Shown here: positions 10,545-20,092 of the stretch, one piece after another
How positions within the stretch are numbered: the first letter of the stretch is position 1
Layout of the letters: each line of letters opens with the position of its first letter
From: Sphingobium sp. AP50
GTDB taxonomy: Bacteria; Pseudomonadota; Alphaproteobacteria; Sphingomonadales; Sphingomonadaceae
Direction of reading: 5' to 3'
Assembly: GCF_900109095.1 (NCBI RefSeq)
Contig: NZ_FNYZ01000009.1
Coordinates: 62,001 to 126,000, forward strand
Length of the DNA stretch: 64,000 bases
Translations under genes and position numbers: made by a program
Notes under the pieces: model-generated
The model's input: only the letters and a program-made list of their open reading frames with translations
Told to the model about the DNA's origin: nothing
The model's database searches: none

Positions 10545-10575
10545 CCCGTTCGCCCCGGCGAACGGGTTTTGCTTT
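10545..10575 (+). terminator. Rho-independent terminator
   Basis: A perfect nine-base stem CCCGTTCGC/GCGAACGGG with a CCCG loop is followed by TTTTGCTTTTT. It lies 20 bases after the DUF4170 stop and directly before the stop of the convergent rhomboid gene. Confidence 0.85.
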
Positions 10576-11235
10576 TTAATGCACCGCCCGAGGCTTCTTG
10601 CGGAACCGCCAGCGCAGCAAGGGGCGCGTCAGCACCAGCCCCGCCAGAAAGCCGCCAATATGTGCGGCTATCGCGATCTGACCCAGATCGCCAAAACCTC
10701 CCGCAGTCGCCACCCCGATCATCAACTGAATGCCGATCCACCCGGCCGCCAGCCACAGCACCCGCACCATATTGGCGGATAGCGGTCCGATCCGGCGCAC
10801 CTGCTGCTGGCTATAGAGCAGCGAATAAGTGGCGATGATCGCGGAAATCGCGCCGCTCGCCCCCACCATCGGATTGGTCGACGCCGGATCGATCACCCAT
10901 TGCGCCAGACAGGCGGCATAGGCGCCCACGCCATAGAGAAACAGCGTCCCGCCCCAACCCAGCACATGCTCCACCTGCCGACCGCAAAAGAGCAGCATGA
11001 ACATGTTGAAGCCGATATGCATCCAGCCCGCATGGATCAGCGTGCAACTGATCGGCGTCAGCCAAGCCGGAACAGCCGCCATGCCATCCAGCAAGGCGGG
11101 TTGCCCCAGACGCGCGGGAATGAAGCCGCCGACAATGGCGGCATCATTCACCCATCCACCCAGATACAGCAATGCAAAGGCGGCGATGCTGATCGCCGCT
11201 ATGCCATTGGTGGCGCGACCGGATGGCAGTTTCAC
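10576..11235 (-). CDS. Rhomboid family intramembrane serine protease
   Basis: 219 residues from the GTG at 11235, four bases after the greA stop; a longer frame upstream overlaps greA and is not homologous. Six hydrophobic segments are visible. The catalytic Ser lies in GASGAISA and the catalytic His in AAHIGGFLAGL; HAGWMHIGFNMFMLLF is the conserved rhomboid loop/helix. Rhomboids cut membrane proteins within the bilayer; the substrate is unknown. It is the last gene of the carA-carB-greA operon. Confidence 0.88.
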   Translation of the reverse strand: MKLPSGRATNGIAAISIAAFALLYLGGWVNDAAIVGGFIPARLGQPALLDGMAAVPAWLTPISCTLIHAGWMHIGFNMFMLLFCGRQVEHVLGWGGTLFLYGVGAYAACLAQWVIDPASTNPMVGASGAISAIIATYSLLYSQQQVRRIGPLSANMVRVLWLAAGWIGIQLMIGVATAGGFGDLGQIAIAAHIGGFLAGLVLTRPLLRWRFRKKPRAVH

Positions 11236-11239
11236 GGCG

Positions 11240-11716
11240 TCAGATGAACGCGATCTTGTCGACCAGGTAGAATTTGTCGCCCGACGGGACCGACACTTCC
11301 ACCTCGTCGCCGATCTCACGACCGATCAGCGCCCGGCCCAGCGGGCTGTTATAGCTGATCATGCCCAGCTTGGCATCCGCCTCGGCCTGACCCACGATCT
11401 GATATTTGACCGGCTTGTCTTCCTCGTCCAGCAAGGTCACGGTCGCGCCGAACACGATCTTGTCGCCCGACAAAGTGGTCGGATCGATGATCTGAGCGCG
11501 GGACATCTTGTCCTCCAGATCGTTGATCGTCGCCTCAACCTGACCCTGCCGTTCCTTGGCAGCGTGATATTCGGCGTTTTCGGACAAATCACCATGCGCG
11601 CGCGCTTCTTCGATGGCGTCCACGATCAAAGGCCGTTCGGCCTTCAGTTCGCGGAGCTGCGCATTGAGCTTGTCATAGCCCATTTGCAGCATCGGCATCT
11701 TCTCGACGGTCGCCAT
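11240..11716 (-). CDS. greA: Transcription elongation factor GreA
   Basis: 158 residues, exactly the usual GreA length, from the ATG at 11716 with AAGGA nine bases upstream. The N-terminal coiled coil contains the tip motif [14 protein letters not shown] with the acidic residues that help RNA polymerase cleave backtracked RNA. The C-terminal FKBP-like domain follows (about 82-158). It lies 82 bases downstream of carB on the same strand. Confidence 0.97.
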   Translation of the reverse strand: MATVEKMPMLQMGYDKLNAQLRELKAERPLIVDAIEEARAHGDLSENAEYHAAKERQGQVEATINDLEDKMSRAQIIDPTTLSGDKIVFGATVTLLDEEDKPVKYQIVGQAEADAKLGMISYNSPLGRALIGREIGDEVEVSVPSGDKFYLVDKIAFI

Positions 11717-11797
11717 TATTGCAAATCCTTCGTCAAAACTTCCCTTTGGCGGCCCCGACCATGGGGCCACCCGCAGCATGTTTCCTTATGCAGGGGA

Positions 11798-14700
11798 TCA
11801 GGCGTGCGACAGGGGATAATAGGACTGGAGCGAGCGCACTTCAAGGGCATGGCCACGAAGCGCCTCGATCGCATCGGCCGCAGCGACACTTGCCGCCGCG
11901 GTGGTGAAGCTGGCGATCTTGCCGCGCAGCGCCGACGTGCGGATCGCCTTGCTGTCTTTCAGCGACTGCCAGCCTTCGGTGGTGTTGAAGATCAACTGCA
12001 CGTCGCCGTCGGTAATCCGGTCCACGATGTGCGGGCGCCCTTCGGCCACCTTGTTGACGGTCTCGATGGTGATGCCATGCGCTTCCAGATAGGCAGCCGT
12101 GCCGCCAGTCGCGATGATGGTGAAGCCCATCGTCGCCAGCTTCTGCACCGCCGGCAGGATCACCGGCTTGTCGCTGTCCTTGACCGATACGAACACGGTG
12201 CCCTCGGTCGGCAATATCGTGCCCGCACCGATCTGTGCCTTGGCGAAGGCGATCGCGAAATTGCTATCGATTCCCATAACTTCACCGGTGCTCTTCATTT
12301 CCGGCGACAGGACCGGATCGACACCGGGGAAGCGGTTGAACGGGAAGACCGCTTCCTTCACCGCCACATGGTCGATCGCATTGCGATCGATCTTGGGCAG
12401 ATCCTTGATCTTCTCGCCCGCCATCACGCGGCTGGCGATCTTGGCGATGGGCGTGCCGATCGCCTTGGCGACGAAGGGCACGGTGCGGCTGGCACGCGGG
12501 TTCACCTCGATCAGATAGACCGTGCCATTCTTGACCGCGAACTGGATGTTCATCAGGCCGCGCACCGACAGGGCATGGGCCAGCACTTCGGTCTGCCGTT
12601 CGATTTCCGCGATGATATCCGCCGACAGGCTGTAAGGCGGCAGCGAGCAGGCAGAGTCACCAGAATGGACACCAGCCTCCTCGATATGCTGCAACACACC
12701 GGCCACGACCACATCGTCGCCGTCGCACAGCGCGTCGACGTCGACTTCCACGGCATCGCGCAGATACTGGTCGATCAGCACCGGGGATTCGCCCGACACC
12801 TGAACGGCGGTGGTGATATATTCCTCCAACTGCGCCTGACCGTCGACGATCTCCATCGCCCGACCGCCCAGCACATAGGACGGACGCATCAGCACCGGAT
12901 AACCGATGCGATTGGCGACCGCGATCGCCTCTTCGCGGCTGCGCGCAATGCCGTTGGCCGGCTGTTTCAGCTTCAGCTTGTCGATCAGCGCCGCGAAACG
13001 CTCGCGATCCTCAGCCAGATCGATGGCGTCGGGCGAGGTGCCAAGAATAGGCACGCCCGCATCCTCCAGCGCCTGCGCCAGCTTCAGCGGCGTCTGCCCG
13101 CCAAACTGCACCAGCACGCCCGCCAGCGTCCCCTGCGACATTTCGACATGCAGGATTTCGAGCACGTCCTCGGCCGTCAGCGGCTCAAAATAGAGGCGGT
13201 CGGACGTATCATAGTCGGTCGACACCGTCTCCGGGTTACAGTTGACCATGATCGTCTCATAGCCAGCTTCGCTCAGCGCGAAGCAGGCATGGACGCAGCA
13301 ATAGTCGAACTCGATGCCCTGTCCGATCCGGTTCGGGCCGCCACCCAGAATGACCACCTTCTTGCGGTCGCTGGGCTGCGCCTCATTCTCCGCCTCGCCA
13401 AACAGCGGCGCTTCATAGGTGGAGTACATATAGGGCGTCTTCGCCTCGAACTCTGCGGCGCAGGTGTCGATGCGCTTGAACACCGGGCGCACGCCCAGTT
13501 TGTGACGCAGCGCGCGCACTTCGTCCTCGGTCACGCCGCCGGTCATGGCGACGACGGCATCGTGGATCAGACCCGACCCGCGCGCGATGCCGCGCTCATT
13601 GCCGCGCAGGTTCGCGGACTTCAGCGCCAGCCAGGCCAGCCGCTTGTCGGAAAAGCCCATGGACTTCAGGCGGCGCATGCCGTCCGTATCCTGCGGCAGG
13701 CCATTGGCCAGCACCTCGGCTTCCGCGTCGACGATTTCCTTGATCCGCTCCAGGAACCAGGGGTCGAACTTGGCGATGTTATGGATTTCCTGAACGGTCA
13801 GCCCTTCGCGCAGCGCCTGCGCCGCGACCAGCAGTCGGTCCGGGGTCGCCTGCGCCAAAGCAGCGATGATATCGTCCTTGGGCGCGCCCACCAGATGATC
13901 GACCTGATTGAAACCGCTCAGACCCGTTTCCAGACCACGCAGCGCCTTCTGCATCGATTCATGGATGTTGCGGCCGATCGCCATGACTTCGCCGACGGAC
14001 TTCATCGCCGTGCCCAGCAGCGGCTCGGCGCCCTTGAACTTTTCAAAGGCGAAGCGCGGGATTTTCGTCACGACATAGTCGATGGTCGGTTCGAACGACG
14101 CCGGCGTCGCGCCGGTAATGTCATTCTCGATCTCGTCCAGCGTATAGCCCACGGCCAGCTTCGCCGCGACCTTCGCGATGGGGAAGCCGGTGGCCTTCGA
14201 CGCCAGCGCCGAGGAACGCGAAACGCGCGGGTTCATCTCGATCACGATCAGGCGGCCGTCCTTCGGATTGACCGAGAACTGCACGTTGGAACCGCCTGTT
14301 TCCACGCCGATTTCACGCAGCACCGCGATCGATGCGTTCCGCATGATCTGATATTCCTTGTCGGTCAGCGTCAGCGCCGGGGCGACGGTGATGCTGTCGC
14401 CGGTATGGACGCCCATCGGATCGACATTCTCGATCGAACAGATGATGATGCAATTGTCGTTGCGGTCCCGCACGACTTCCATCTCATATTCTTTCCAGCC
14501 GATCAGCGATTCCTCGATCAGCACCTCGGTCGTCGGCGATGCGTCCAGACCACCGCGCACGATGTTGACGAACTCTTCGCGATTATAGGCGATGCCGCCG
14601 CCGGTGCCGCCCATGGTGAAGCTGGGCCGAATGATCGAGGGAAGGCCGGTAAACTCCAGCGCCTCCAGCGCCTCTTCCATCGTATGCGCGATACGCGAGC

Positions 14701-15133
14701 GGGCCGATTCCAGCCCGATCTTGTCCATGGCGTCGCGGAACTTGATCCGGTCCTCCGCCTTGTCGATCGCCTCGGCATCCGCGCCGATCATCTGGACGCC
14801 ATATTTCTCCAGCGTGCCGTCGTTGAACAAAGCCAGCGCCGTGTTCAGCGCCGTCTGCCCACCCATCGTCGGCAGCACCGCGTCCGGCCGTTCCTTTTCG
14901 ATGATCTTCGCCACGATTTCGGGCGTGATCGGCTCGACATAGGTCGCGTCGGCAAATTCCGGGTCGGTCATGATCGTGGCCGGATTGGAATTCACCAGGA
15001 TGATGCGATAGCCCTCTTCCTTGAGCGCCTTCACCGCCTGCGTGCCCGAATAATCGAACTCGCACGCCTGGCCGATGATGATCGGACCAGCGCCGATGAT
15101 GAGGATGGAGGAGATGTCGGTTCTTTTAGGCAT
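11798..15133 (-). CDS. carB: Carbamoyl-phosphate synthase large chain
   Basis: 1111 residues from the ATG at 15133; GGGAAG precedes it. It has the duplicated synthetase halves: two ATP-grasp units each opening with an IGxGPxxIGQ motif ([20 protein letters not shown] near the start, and [17 protein letters not shown] in the second half). The C-terminal 130 residues are the MGS-like allosteric domain (FVSVKDSDK...[13 protein letters not shown]). It makes carbamoyl phosphate for arginine and pyrimidine synthesis using ammonia from CarA. Its ATG overlaps the stop of the preceding small gene (TAATG), so it is coupled to the accessory genes between carA and carB. Confidence 0.97.
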   Translation of the reverse strand: MPKRTDISSILIIGAGPIIIGQACEFDYSGTQAVKALKEEGYRIILVNSNPATIMTDPEFADATYVEPITPEIVAKIIEKERPDAVLPTMGGQTALNTALALFNDGTLEKYGVQMIGADAEAIDKAEDRIKFRDAMDKIGLESARSRIAHTMEEALEALEFTGLPSIIRPSFTMGGTGGGIAYNREEFVNIVRGGLDASPTTEVLIEESLIGWKEYEMEVVRDRNDNCIIICSIENVDPMGVHTGDSITVAPALTLTDKEYQIMRNASIAVLREIGVETGGSNVQFSVNPKDGRLIVIEMNPRVSRSSALASKATGFPIAKVAAKLAVGYTLDEIENDITGATPASFEPTIDYVVTKIPRFAFEKFKGAEPLLGTAMKSVGEVMAIGRNIHESMQKALRGLETGLSGFNQVDHLVGAPKDDIIAALAQATPDRLLVAAQALREGLTVQEIHNIAKFDPWFLERIKEIVDAEAEVLANGLPQDTDGMRRLKSMGFSDKRLAWLALKSANLRGNERGIARGSGLIHDAVVAMTGGVTEDEVRALRHKLGVRPVFKRIDTCAAEFEAKTPYMYSTYEAPLFGEAENEAQPSDRKKVVILGGGPNRIGQGIEFDYCCVHACFALSEAGYETIMVNCNPETVSTDYDTSDRLYFEPLTAEDVLEILHVEMSQGTLAGVLVQFGGQTPLKLAQALEDAGVPILGTSPDAIDLAEDRERFAALIDKLKLKQPANGIARSREEAIAVANRIGYPVLMRPSYVLGGRAMEIVDGQAQLEEYITTAVQVSGESPVLIDQYLRDAVEVDVDALCDGDDVVVAGVLQHIEEAGVHSGDSACSLPPYSLSADIIAEIERQTEVLAHALSVRGLMNIQFAVKNGTVYLIEVNPRASRTVPFVAKAIGTPIAKIASRVMAGEKIKDLPKIDRNAIDHVAVKEAVFPFNRFPGVDPVLSPEMKSTGEVMGIDSNFAIAFAKAQIGAGTILPTEGTVFVSVKDSDKPVILPAVQKLATMGFTIIATGGTAAYLEAHGITIETVNKVAEGRPHIVDRITDGDVQLIFNTTEGWQSLKDSKAIRTSALRGKIASFTTAAASVAAADAIEALRGHALEVRSLQSYYPLSHA

Positions 15134-15447
15134 TATCTTCCCGCACCAAATAACTTGCGAAACAACGAAGCCATCCATTTGGATTTGCTCGATTGTTCAA
15201 TTGACCCCCCGGATTGATGAACGACATCCAACCGAGGCTTGAAGTGAAATCCCATCGCTGCACCGGACTGTGCTGCATAGAACATCAATTTTTCTACTCT
15301 GTCTCGATAGACCTCGTCTGCTTCGTCACCAGGATATATATCAACATTGGCGACACCTTCCTCGTCGGTGAAAAACACGACCTGATCTAACGAAATTCCG
15401 GCATCTATCACGGCCTTGGCCATTGCTCCCCGATCGGGGCGACTCAC
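15133..15447 (-). CDS. Unknown 104-residue protein in the carAB operon
   Basis: The GTG at 15447 has TTGGAG eight bases upstream; the stop TAA overlaps the carB ATG. The protein begins [20 protein letters not shown] and contains [40 protein letters not shown] in shorter conserved-looking blocks. It ends in a basic tail ([10 protein letters not shown]). There is no signal peptide or membrane helix. I do not recognise the family. The tight coupling to carB and the normal codon use argue that it is a real gene. Confidence 0.6.
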   Translation of the reverse strand: MSRPDRGAMAKAVIDAGISLDQVVFFTDEEGVANVDIYPGDEADEVYRDRVEKLMFYAAQSGAAMGFHFKPRLDVVHQSGGSIEQSSKSKWMASLFRKLFGAGR

Positions 15448-15478
15448 AGCACAAACTCCAAGAAATACCTTGTAAAAA

Positions 15479-15847
15479 TCAATGCACGCCCCCCGCCTGC
15501 GCCTCGCATCCCCAGCCGTCATATTCGACGCCGCAGAGGATTTCGATCTGGAGGCATTTCTTGGTCAGCGCACGGATCGATGCTTCATCGACCGGCTGCA
15601 CGCATTCCAGAAACAGGAACAGGTCGCCATCCTCATCTTCTTCCCGGTCCAGTTCGACAAAGCCGAACTGGCTGGCGAGGATGAGGACGCGCTCGAAATC
15701 CTTCTCGCTGCCCCGGAAGCTGACGTCCACGGGCCGCGCGATGCGCGCAACGTCGCCATTGCGCTTCAGGTTGGCGAGAACGTCCTTGTCCGCTTCCCAC
15801 TCTGCGGCGAGGCGTGCTTCGTCGACGGGGGGCAGGTTCTGGCTCAC
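15479..15847 (-). CDS. RraB-like (regulator of ribonuclease activity B family) protein
   Basis: 122 residues from a GTG at 15847 that overlaps the carA stop (GTGA). The segments ARPVDVSFRGSEKDFERVL, FGFVEL and FLECVQPVDEASIRALTKKCLQIEILCGVEYDGWGCE fit the RraB/PF06877 fold: a small alpha/beta protein with an acidic centre (DREEDEDGD). In E. coli RraB binds and inhibits RNase E. Here it lies between carA and carB, so it is cotranscribed with carbamoyl phosphate synthesis. Whether it targets RNase E in this organism is unknown. Confidence 0.7.
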   Translation of the reverse strand: MSQNLPPVDEARLAAEWEADKDVLANLKRNGDVARIARPVDVSFRGSEKDFERVLILASQFGFVELDREEDEDGDLFLFLECVQPVDEASIRALTKKCLQIEILCGVEYDGWGCEAQAGGVH

Positions 15848-17022
15848 GCCGCGACCGCACCTTTCAGGCCGGCCACGAACTTGCGGAACAGATAGAAGCT
15901 GTCCTGCGGCCCCGGCGAAGCTTCGGGATGATATTGCACCGAAAAGGCACTCTTGTCCGTCAATTCGATGCCGCAATTGCTGCCATCGAACAGCGACACA
16001 TGGGTCGATCGCGCATTGGCGGGCAGCGTGTCGACATCGACCGCGAAGCCATGGTTCATGCTGGTGATCTCGACCAGACCGTCCGACAGGCGCTTGACCG
16101 GATGGTTCGCGCCGCGATGGCCCTGATGCATCTTGATCGTCTTCGCGCCCACGGCCAGACCCAGCAACTGATGGCCAAGGCAAATGCCGAACACGGGAAT
16201 ATCGGCCGCCAGCACGCTCTGGATCACCGGCACCGCATAGTCGCCGGTCGCAGCCGGATCGCCCGGACCGTTGGAAAGGAACACGCCATCGGGGTTCAGC
16301 GCCGACACCTGTTCAAAGGTCGCCATCGCGGGCAGCACGGTCACGCGCGCGCCGGCCTGCACCAGATTGCGGAAGATGTTGTTCTTCGCGCCATAATCGA
16401 TCGCGACGACATGGGGGCGCTCTTCACCCGCCTCATTCAGGCCATAGCCATGGCCCAGCTTCCAAACGCCATCCTTCCACAGGCGGCTTTCTTTGCCCGT
16501 GACTTCGATGGCGAGGTCCATACCCTCCAGCCCCGGCCATGCGGCGGCCTTGGCGGCGAGCGCGGCGATATCGAACTTGCCCTCGGGATCATGGGCGATC
16601 ACGACATTGGGCGCGCCCTTGATGCGGATCAGGCGGGTCAGCGCGCGGGTATCGACCCCGGCCAGACCGATCCGGCCATTCTCACGCATCCACTGGTCGA
16701 ACGGTTCGACATTGCGGAAATTGCTGGGCGCGGTGACGTCCTGCCGCACGATGCAACCCAGCGCATAGGGGCTGCTCGCCTCCACATCGTCCAGATTGGT
16801 GCCGACATTGCCGATATGCGGAAAAGTGAAGTTGATGATCTGCCCGGCATAGCTGGGATCGGTCATGATCTCCTGATAGCCGGTGATCGACGTATTGAAG
16901 CAGAGTTCACCCACCGCATCGCCGACCGCACCGAATCCGCGGCCGAACACGGCGCTGCCATCGGCAAAAACCACGACCCCTGTCGCTCCTTTAGGCACAA
17001 TGAGGGTCTTGGCGTCTGCCAT
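15844..17022 (-). CDS. carA: Carbamoyl-phosphate synthase small chain
   Basis: 392 residues. The N-terminal CPSase small-chain domain is followed by a class I glutamine amidotransferase domain: the nucleophile lies in FGICLGHQLLGLA, and the His/Glu pair in YHPEASPGP. It hydrolyses glutamine and channels ammonia to CarB. It is the first gene of the minus-strand operon carA, rraB-like, unknown gene, carB, greA, rhomboid. The promoter must lie in the roughly 150 bases shared with the divergent yqeY gene. Confidence 0.97.
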   Translation of the reverse strand: MADAKTLIVPKGATGVVVFADGSAVFGRGFGAVGDAVGELCFNTSITGYQEIMTDPSYAGQIINFTFPHIGNVGTNLDDVEASSPYALGCIVRQDVTAPSNFRNVEPFDQWMRENGRIGLAGVDTRALTRLIRIKGAPNVVIAHDPEGKFDIAALAAKAAAWPGLEGMDLAIEVTGKESRLWKDGVWKLGHGYGLNEAGEERPHVVAIDYGAKNNIFRNLVQAGARVTVLPAMATFEQVSALNPDGVFLSNGPGDPAATGDYAVPVIQSVLAADIPVFGICLGHQLLGLAVGAKTIKMHQGHRGANHPVKRLSDGLVEITSMNHGFAVDVDTLPANARSTHVSLFDGSNCGIELTDKSAFSVQYHPEASPGPQDSFYLFRKFVAGLKGAVAA

Positions 17023-17175
17023 GGTCGCGGTCCTTTATGCTTTTGCGGGAACCCGTCTGCTGCGGGTTAAACGGCCGGTCAGGTAGGCGTGCATCCTCCA
17101 CAGGTCAACGTCTGTTAAAAATCTCTTTTGCCGCTATATCTGCTCCTTTCCCGAAGAGACAGGATATATTCGCCG

Positions 17176-17628
17176 ATGATTCGCGAGCAGGTAAAGAGCG
17201 CCCAGATCGAGTCCATGAAGGGCGGCGACAAGGAACGCCTGGCCGCCGTGCGCCTGATCCTGGCAAAGCTGAAGGACCGCGACATCGAACTGCGCACCGC
17301 CTCCACCGTGCCGGACGATGATGCCATCGTGGTGGAAGTGCTCCAGAAGATGGTGAAGCAGCGCCGCGAATCGATCGACATGTTCAAGAGCGGCGGCCGC
17401 GACGAACTTGCCGCCAAGGAACAGGCCGAACTGGACGTGATCGAAAGCTTCCTCCCCGCCCAGTTGAGCGAGGAAGAAACCAAGGCCGCGATCGAAGGCA
17501 TCAAGGCCGAAGTCGGCGCGACCAGCGTCAAGGACATGGGCAAGGTGATGGCCGTGCTGAAGGAACGCCACGGCAGCGTGATCGACATGAGCAAGGCAAG
17601 CGGGCTGGTGAAAGCAGCGCTTGTGTGA
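17176..17628 (+). CDS. yqeY: GatB/YqeY domain protein
   Basis: 150 residues from the ATG at 17176, the usual YqeY length. MIREQVKSAQIESMKGGDKERLAAVRLILAKLKDRDIE and the later SFLPAQLSEEE and TSVKDMGKVMAVLKERH are diagnostic blocks of the YqeY family, related to the tail domain of GatB amidotransferase. It may have a tRNA-linked role but lacks the catalytic part. In alphaproteobacteria it typically precedes dnaG-rpoD, as here, apart from the inserted GIY-YIG gene. Confidence 0.9.
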   Translation: MIREQVKSAQIESMKGGDKERLAAVRLILAKLKDRDIELRTASTVPDDDAIVVEVLQKMVKQRRESIDMFKSGGRDELAAKEQAELDVIESFLPAQLSEEETKAAIEGIKAEVGATSVKDMGKVMAVLKERHGSVIDMSKASGLVKAALV

Positions 17629-17692
17629 GTGAAGAAGGGGCAGCGCCACCTGCTCTCCCCCTCCCGCCCGCGGAAAGCCCCCACCGAACCTC

Positions 17693-17720
17693 CGTTCGTT
17701 TCGAGCAAAGTCGAGAAACG
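17693..17720 (+). repeat. Palindromic repeat, family A, left copy
   Basis: A 28-base unit beginning CGTTCGTTTCGAGC and ending GTCGAGAAACG. It matches the unit at 18066-18093 at 26 of 28 positions and lies in the same orientation. Copies therefore bracket the GIY-YIG gene. Each unit has internal dyad symmetry (GTTTCGA...TCGAGAAAC). Confidence 0.8.
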
Positions 17721-17767
17721 ACTGGCACGATGCTCGACACGGACGGAAGTTAGGGCATAATCGCCTG

Positions 17768-18172
17768 ATGGCGTTCTGGACCTATATGCTCAAATGTTCA
17801 GACGGCCGTTATTACACCGGCCATACCGACAATCTGGACCATCGCATCGGTCAGCACCAATGCGGCCAAGGCAGCCAATTCACCCGCAACCGCCTGCCGG
17901 TCACGCTTGTCTGGAGCGAAACTTTCGGCACCTGCATCGAAGCGCTGGAAGCCGAACGCATAATCGGCGGCTGGTCCCGCGCCAAAAAGGAAGCCATGAT
18001 AGCTGGCAACTGGTCGTTGGTGTCATATCTCGCGAAACCGCCAAAGGAACGGCAGACAAAAGGCCCGTTCGTTTCGAGCGTAGTCGAGAAACGGGAAGAG
18101 TGCGCTCGCCGTTTCTCGACTACGCTCGAAACGAACGGATATGGCATGCCTGATCCCGAGCAACCCGCATGA
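17768..18172 (+). CDS. GIY-YIG nuclease-like protein with repeat-derived C-terminus
   Basis: 134 residues. The first 85 are a compact GIY-YIG domain of the YhbQ/UPF0213 type: the GIY/YIG strands appear as TYMLKC and YYTGHT, with the catalytic-type Arg in DHRIGQH and the Glu/Asn region around CIEALEAERIIGGWSRAKKEA. Residues about 99-124 (FVSSVVEK...RRFSTTLETNG) are encoded by the inverted pair of palindromic repeats at 18065-18138, so the tail is junk-derived or at least recent. The stop overlaps the dnaG ATG (ATGA). Its substrate is unknown; relatives cut or repair DNA. It interrupts the usual yqeY-dnaG adjacency. Confidence 0.82.
   Translation: MAFWTYMLKCSDGRYYTGHTDNLDHRIGQHQCGQGSQFTRNRLPVTLVWSETFGTCIEALEAERIIGGWSRAKKEAMIAGNWSLVSYLAKPPKERQTKGPFVSSVVEKREECARRFSTTLETNGYGMPDPEQPA
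18065..18138. repeat. Palindromic repeat, family A, 30-bp inverted pair
   Basis: Two perfect 30-base arms (18065-18094 and 18109-18138) separated by 14 bases form a very stable hairpin. The arm begins CCGTTCGTTTCGAGCGTAG. The whole unit is read as codons of the GIY-YIG gene and ends 30 bases before the dnaG start codon. Confidence 0.92.
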
Positions 18173-20046
18173 CCCTCACTCCCCAATGGCTGGACGAACT
18201 GCGCGCGCGCACGTCGCTGTCGACCCTCATCGGCAAGACCGTCAAGGTCACCAAGGCTGGCCGCGAGTACAAGGCCTGCTGCCCCTTCCATAATGAGAAG
18301 ACGCCCAGCTTCACGATCAATGATGAGAAGGGCTTCTACCACTGCTTCGGCTGCGGCGCGCATGGCGATGCGATCCGCTGGATGACCGATCAGCGCGGCC
18401 TGCCCTTCATGGAGGCCGTGAAGGAACTGGCCGCCACCGCTGGCATGGACGTTCCCGCCGCCGATCCCCGTGCCGCAAAGCGCGCCGAACAGGCCAAGGG
18501 ATTGCACGACGCCATGACCGCGGCCCAGAGCTTCTTCGAGGATCAACTGGGCGGCATCGATGGCGGCGAAGCACGCGCCTATATGCAGAAGCGCGGCATT
18601 ACCGACGCCACGCGCCGTGCCTTCGGCTTCGGCTATTCCCCGGATTCGCGCGGGAAGCTGAAAACCGCCTTGCGCGACTTTGGCGAGCCGATGCTGGTCG
18701 AAACTGGCCTACTTATTGATCCAGACGGGGAACGCGACACCTACGACCGCTTCCGTGGCCGCCTGATGCTCCCCATCCGCGACATTCGCGGCCGGGTGAT
18801 CGCGTTCGGCGGCCGCATCATCGGCGCTGGCGAACCCAAATATCTGAACTCGCCCGACACGCCGCTCTTCGACAAGGGCCGCACCCTCTACAATATCGAC
18901 AAAGCCTCCCCCGCCAGCCGCTCGACCGGCCGCGTCATCGTGGTCGAAGGCTATATGGATGTGATCGCCCTCGCCCAGGCCGGCTTTGGCGAAGCGGTCG
19001 CCCCGCTCGGCACGGCGCTGACCGAACATCAGATCGAACGCCTCTGGAAGATGGTGGACGTGCCCATCCTCTGCTTCGACGGCGACTCGGCCGGGCAGAA
19101 GGCGGCGATCCGTGCCGCCACCCGCGCGCTGCCCCTGCTCCACCCCGGCCACAGCCTCGCCTTCGCGACGCTTCCCACGGGGCAAGACCCGGATGACCTG
19201 ATCCGCGCGAGCGGACCGCAGGCGATGGAGGCGGTGCTGAACGCCGCCGAACCGCTGATCGAACGCCTCTGGAAGCATGAGATCAGCGCTGCCCCGCTCG
19301 ACACCCCTGAACAGAAGGCCGCGCTCAAACAGCGGCTTCGCACCATTTCGGACGCGATTGCCCATCCCGACGTACGCGCCCATTACGCCCACGAGTTTCG
19401 CGAGCGGTACGACGCCCTCTTCTTCGCCCGGCGCGACTCCGCCCCGCAACAGCGCAGCAGCGGCAACTTCAGCGGCGGCCAGCGCTGGCAACGCGACAAA
19501 CGCGGCAACTGGAAGGCCCCCATCCCCCCCGCCGGCACCGAAGCGCGTGCCATCGGCGCCAGCGGCATGGAACAGCGCTTGCTGCGCGCAATCCTGGCCG
19601 CGCTCCTGCGCCATCCCGAACAGATCGGCCCGCATCGGGAGATGCTGTCGGCCCTGCAAATCGGCGATCCGCTGCTCGCCCAGTTGCTTGCCGCGATGAT
19701 CTCTGCGTCCTTCCGAAAAGAAACAGTTGAAACGCAGGCCCTCCTTACCATATTGGGGCAAGGTGAGTTGTATAATATGGCCAAGGGAATGCTCCGGGCC
19801 GACGCGTTTACACTCACTCCCGACAGGATGACCACCGACCCTGACCGCCTTGCGCGCGATCTGGAGGAGGCCGTTCGGGTGATGGCGCAGGGACCGGAAC
19901 TGGAAGCAGCTCTGGTGGAAGCGACGAGGCGGTTCGAGAACGACTTCAGCGAGGAAAATTTCGCTGAGCAGCAACGCATCCGCGTGCTGAAAGCCGATCA
20001 TGATCGCCGCGTCGCGGAACTGGCGCAGTCCGAAGACATTGTTTGA
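18169..20046 (+). CDS. dnaG: DNA primase
   Basis: 625 residues. The N-terminal CHC2 zinc finger is complete (CCPFHNEKTPSF ... YHCFGCGAHGD). The TOPRIM core shows VVEGYMDVIALAQAG and CFDGDSAGQKA. A variable DnaB-binding C-terminal region follows. It makes RNA primers at the replication fork. Its ATG overlaps the GIY-YIG stop, so its translation may depend on read-through of the upstream hairpin. rpoD follows after 46 bases, as in the macromolecular synthesis operon. Confidence 0.96.
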   Translation: MTLTPQWLDELRARTSLSTLIGKTVKVTKAGREYKACCPFHNEKTPSFTINDEKGFYHCFGCGAHGDAIRWMTDQRGLPFMEAVKELAATAGMDVPAADPRAAKRAEQAKGLHDAMTAAQSFFEDQLGGIDGGEARAYMQKRGITDATRRAFGFGYSPDSRGKLKTALRDFGEPMLVETGLLIDPDGERDTYDRFRGRLMLPIRDIRGRVIAFGGRIIGAGEPKYLNSPDTPLFDKGRTLYNIDKASPASRSTGRVIVVEGYMDVIALAQAGFGEAVAPLGTALTEHQIERLWKMVDVPILCFDGDSAGQKAAIRAATRALPLLHPGHSLAFATLPTGQDPDDLIRASGPQAMEAVLNAAEPLIERLWKHEISAAPLDTPEQKAALKQRLRTISDAIAHPDVRAHYAHEFRERYDALFFARRDSAPQQRSSGNFSGGQRWQRDKRGNWKAPIPPAGTEARAIGASGMEQRLLRAILAALLRHPEQIGPHREMLSALQIGDPLLAQLLAAMISASFRKETVETQALLTILGQGELYNMAKGMLRADAFTLTPDRMTTDPDRLARDLEEAVRVMAQGPELEAALVEATRRFENDFSEENFAEQQRIRVLKADHDRRVAELAQSEDIV

Positions 20047-20092
20047 TTGAAGCTAGCCCTTTCAACAGGGGCAGCGAAGTTAAGGCGAATAA

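Noticed and set aside
10997..15217. Very long open frame on the plus strand (about 1400 codons)
   Set aside because: It is antisense to carB and greA. The His/Arg/Asp-rich composition is the usual shadow of a GC-rich gene on the other strand, without motifs or a ribosome site.
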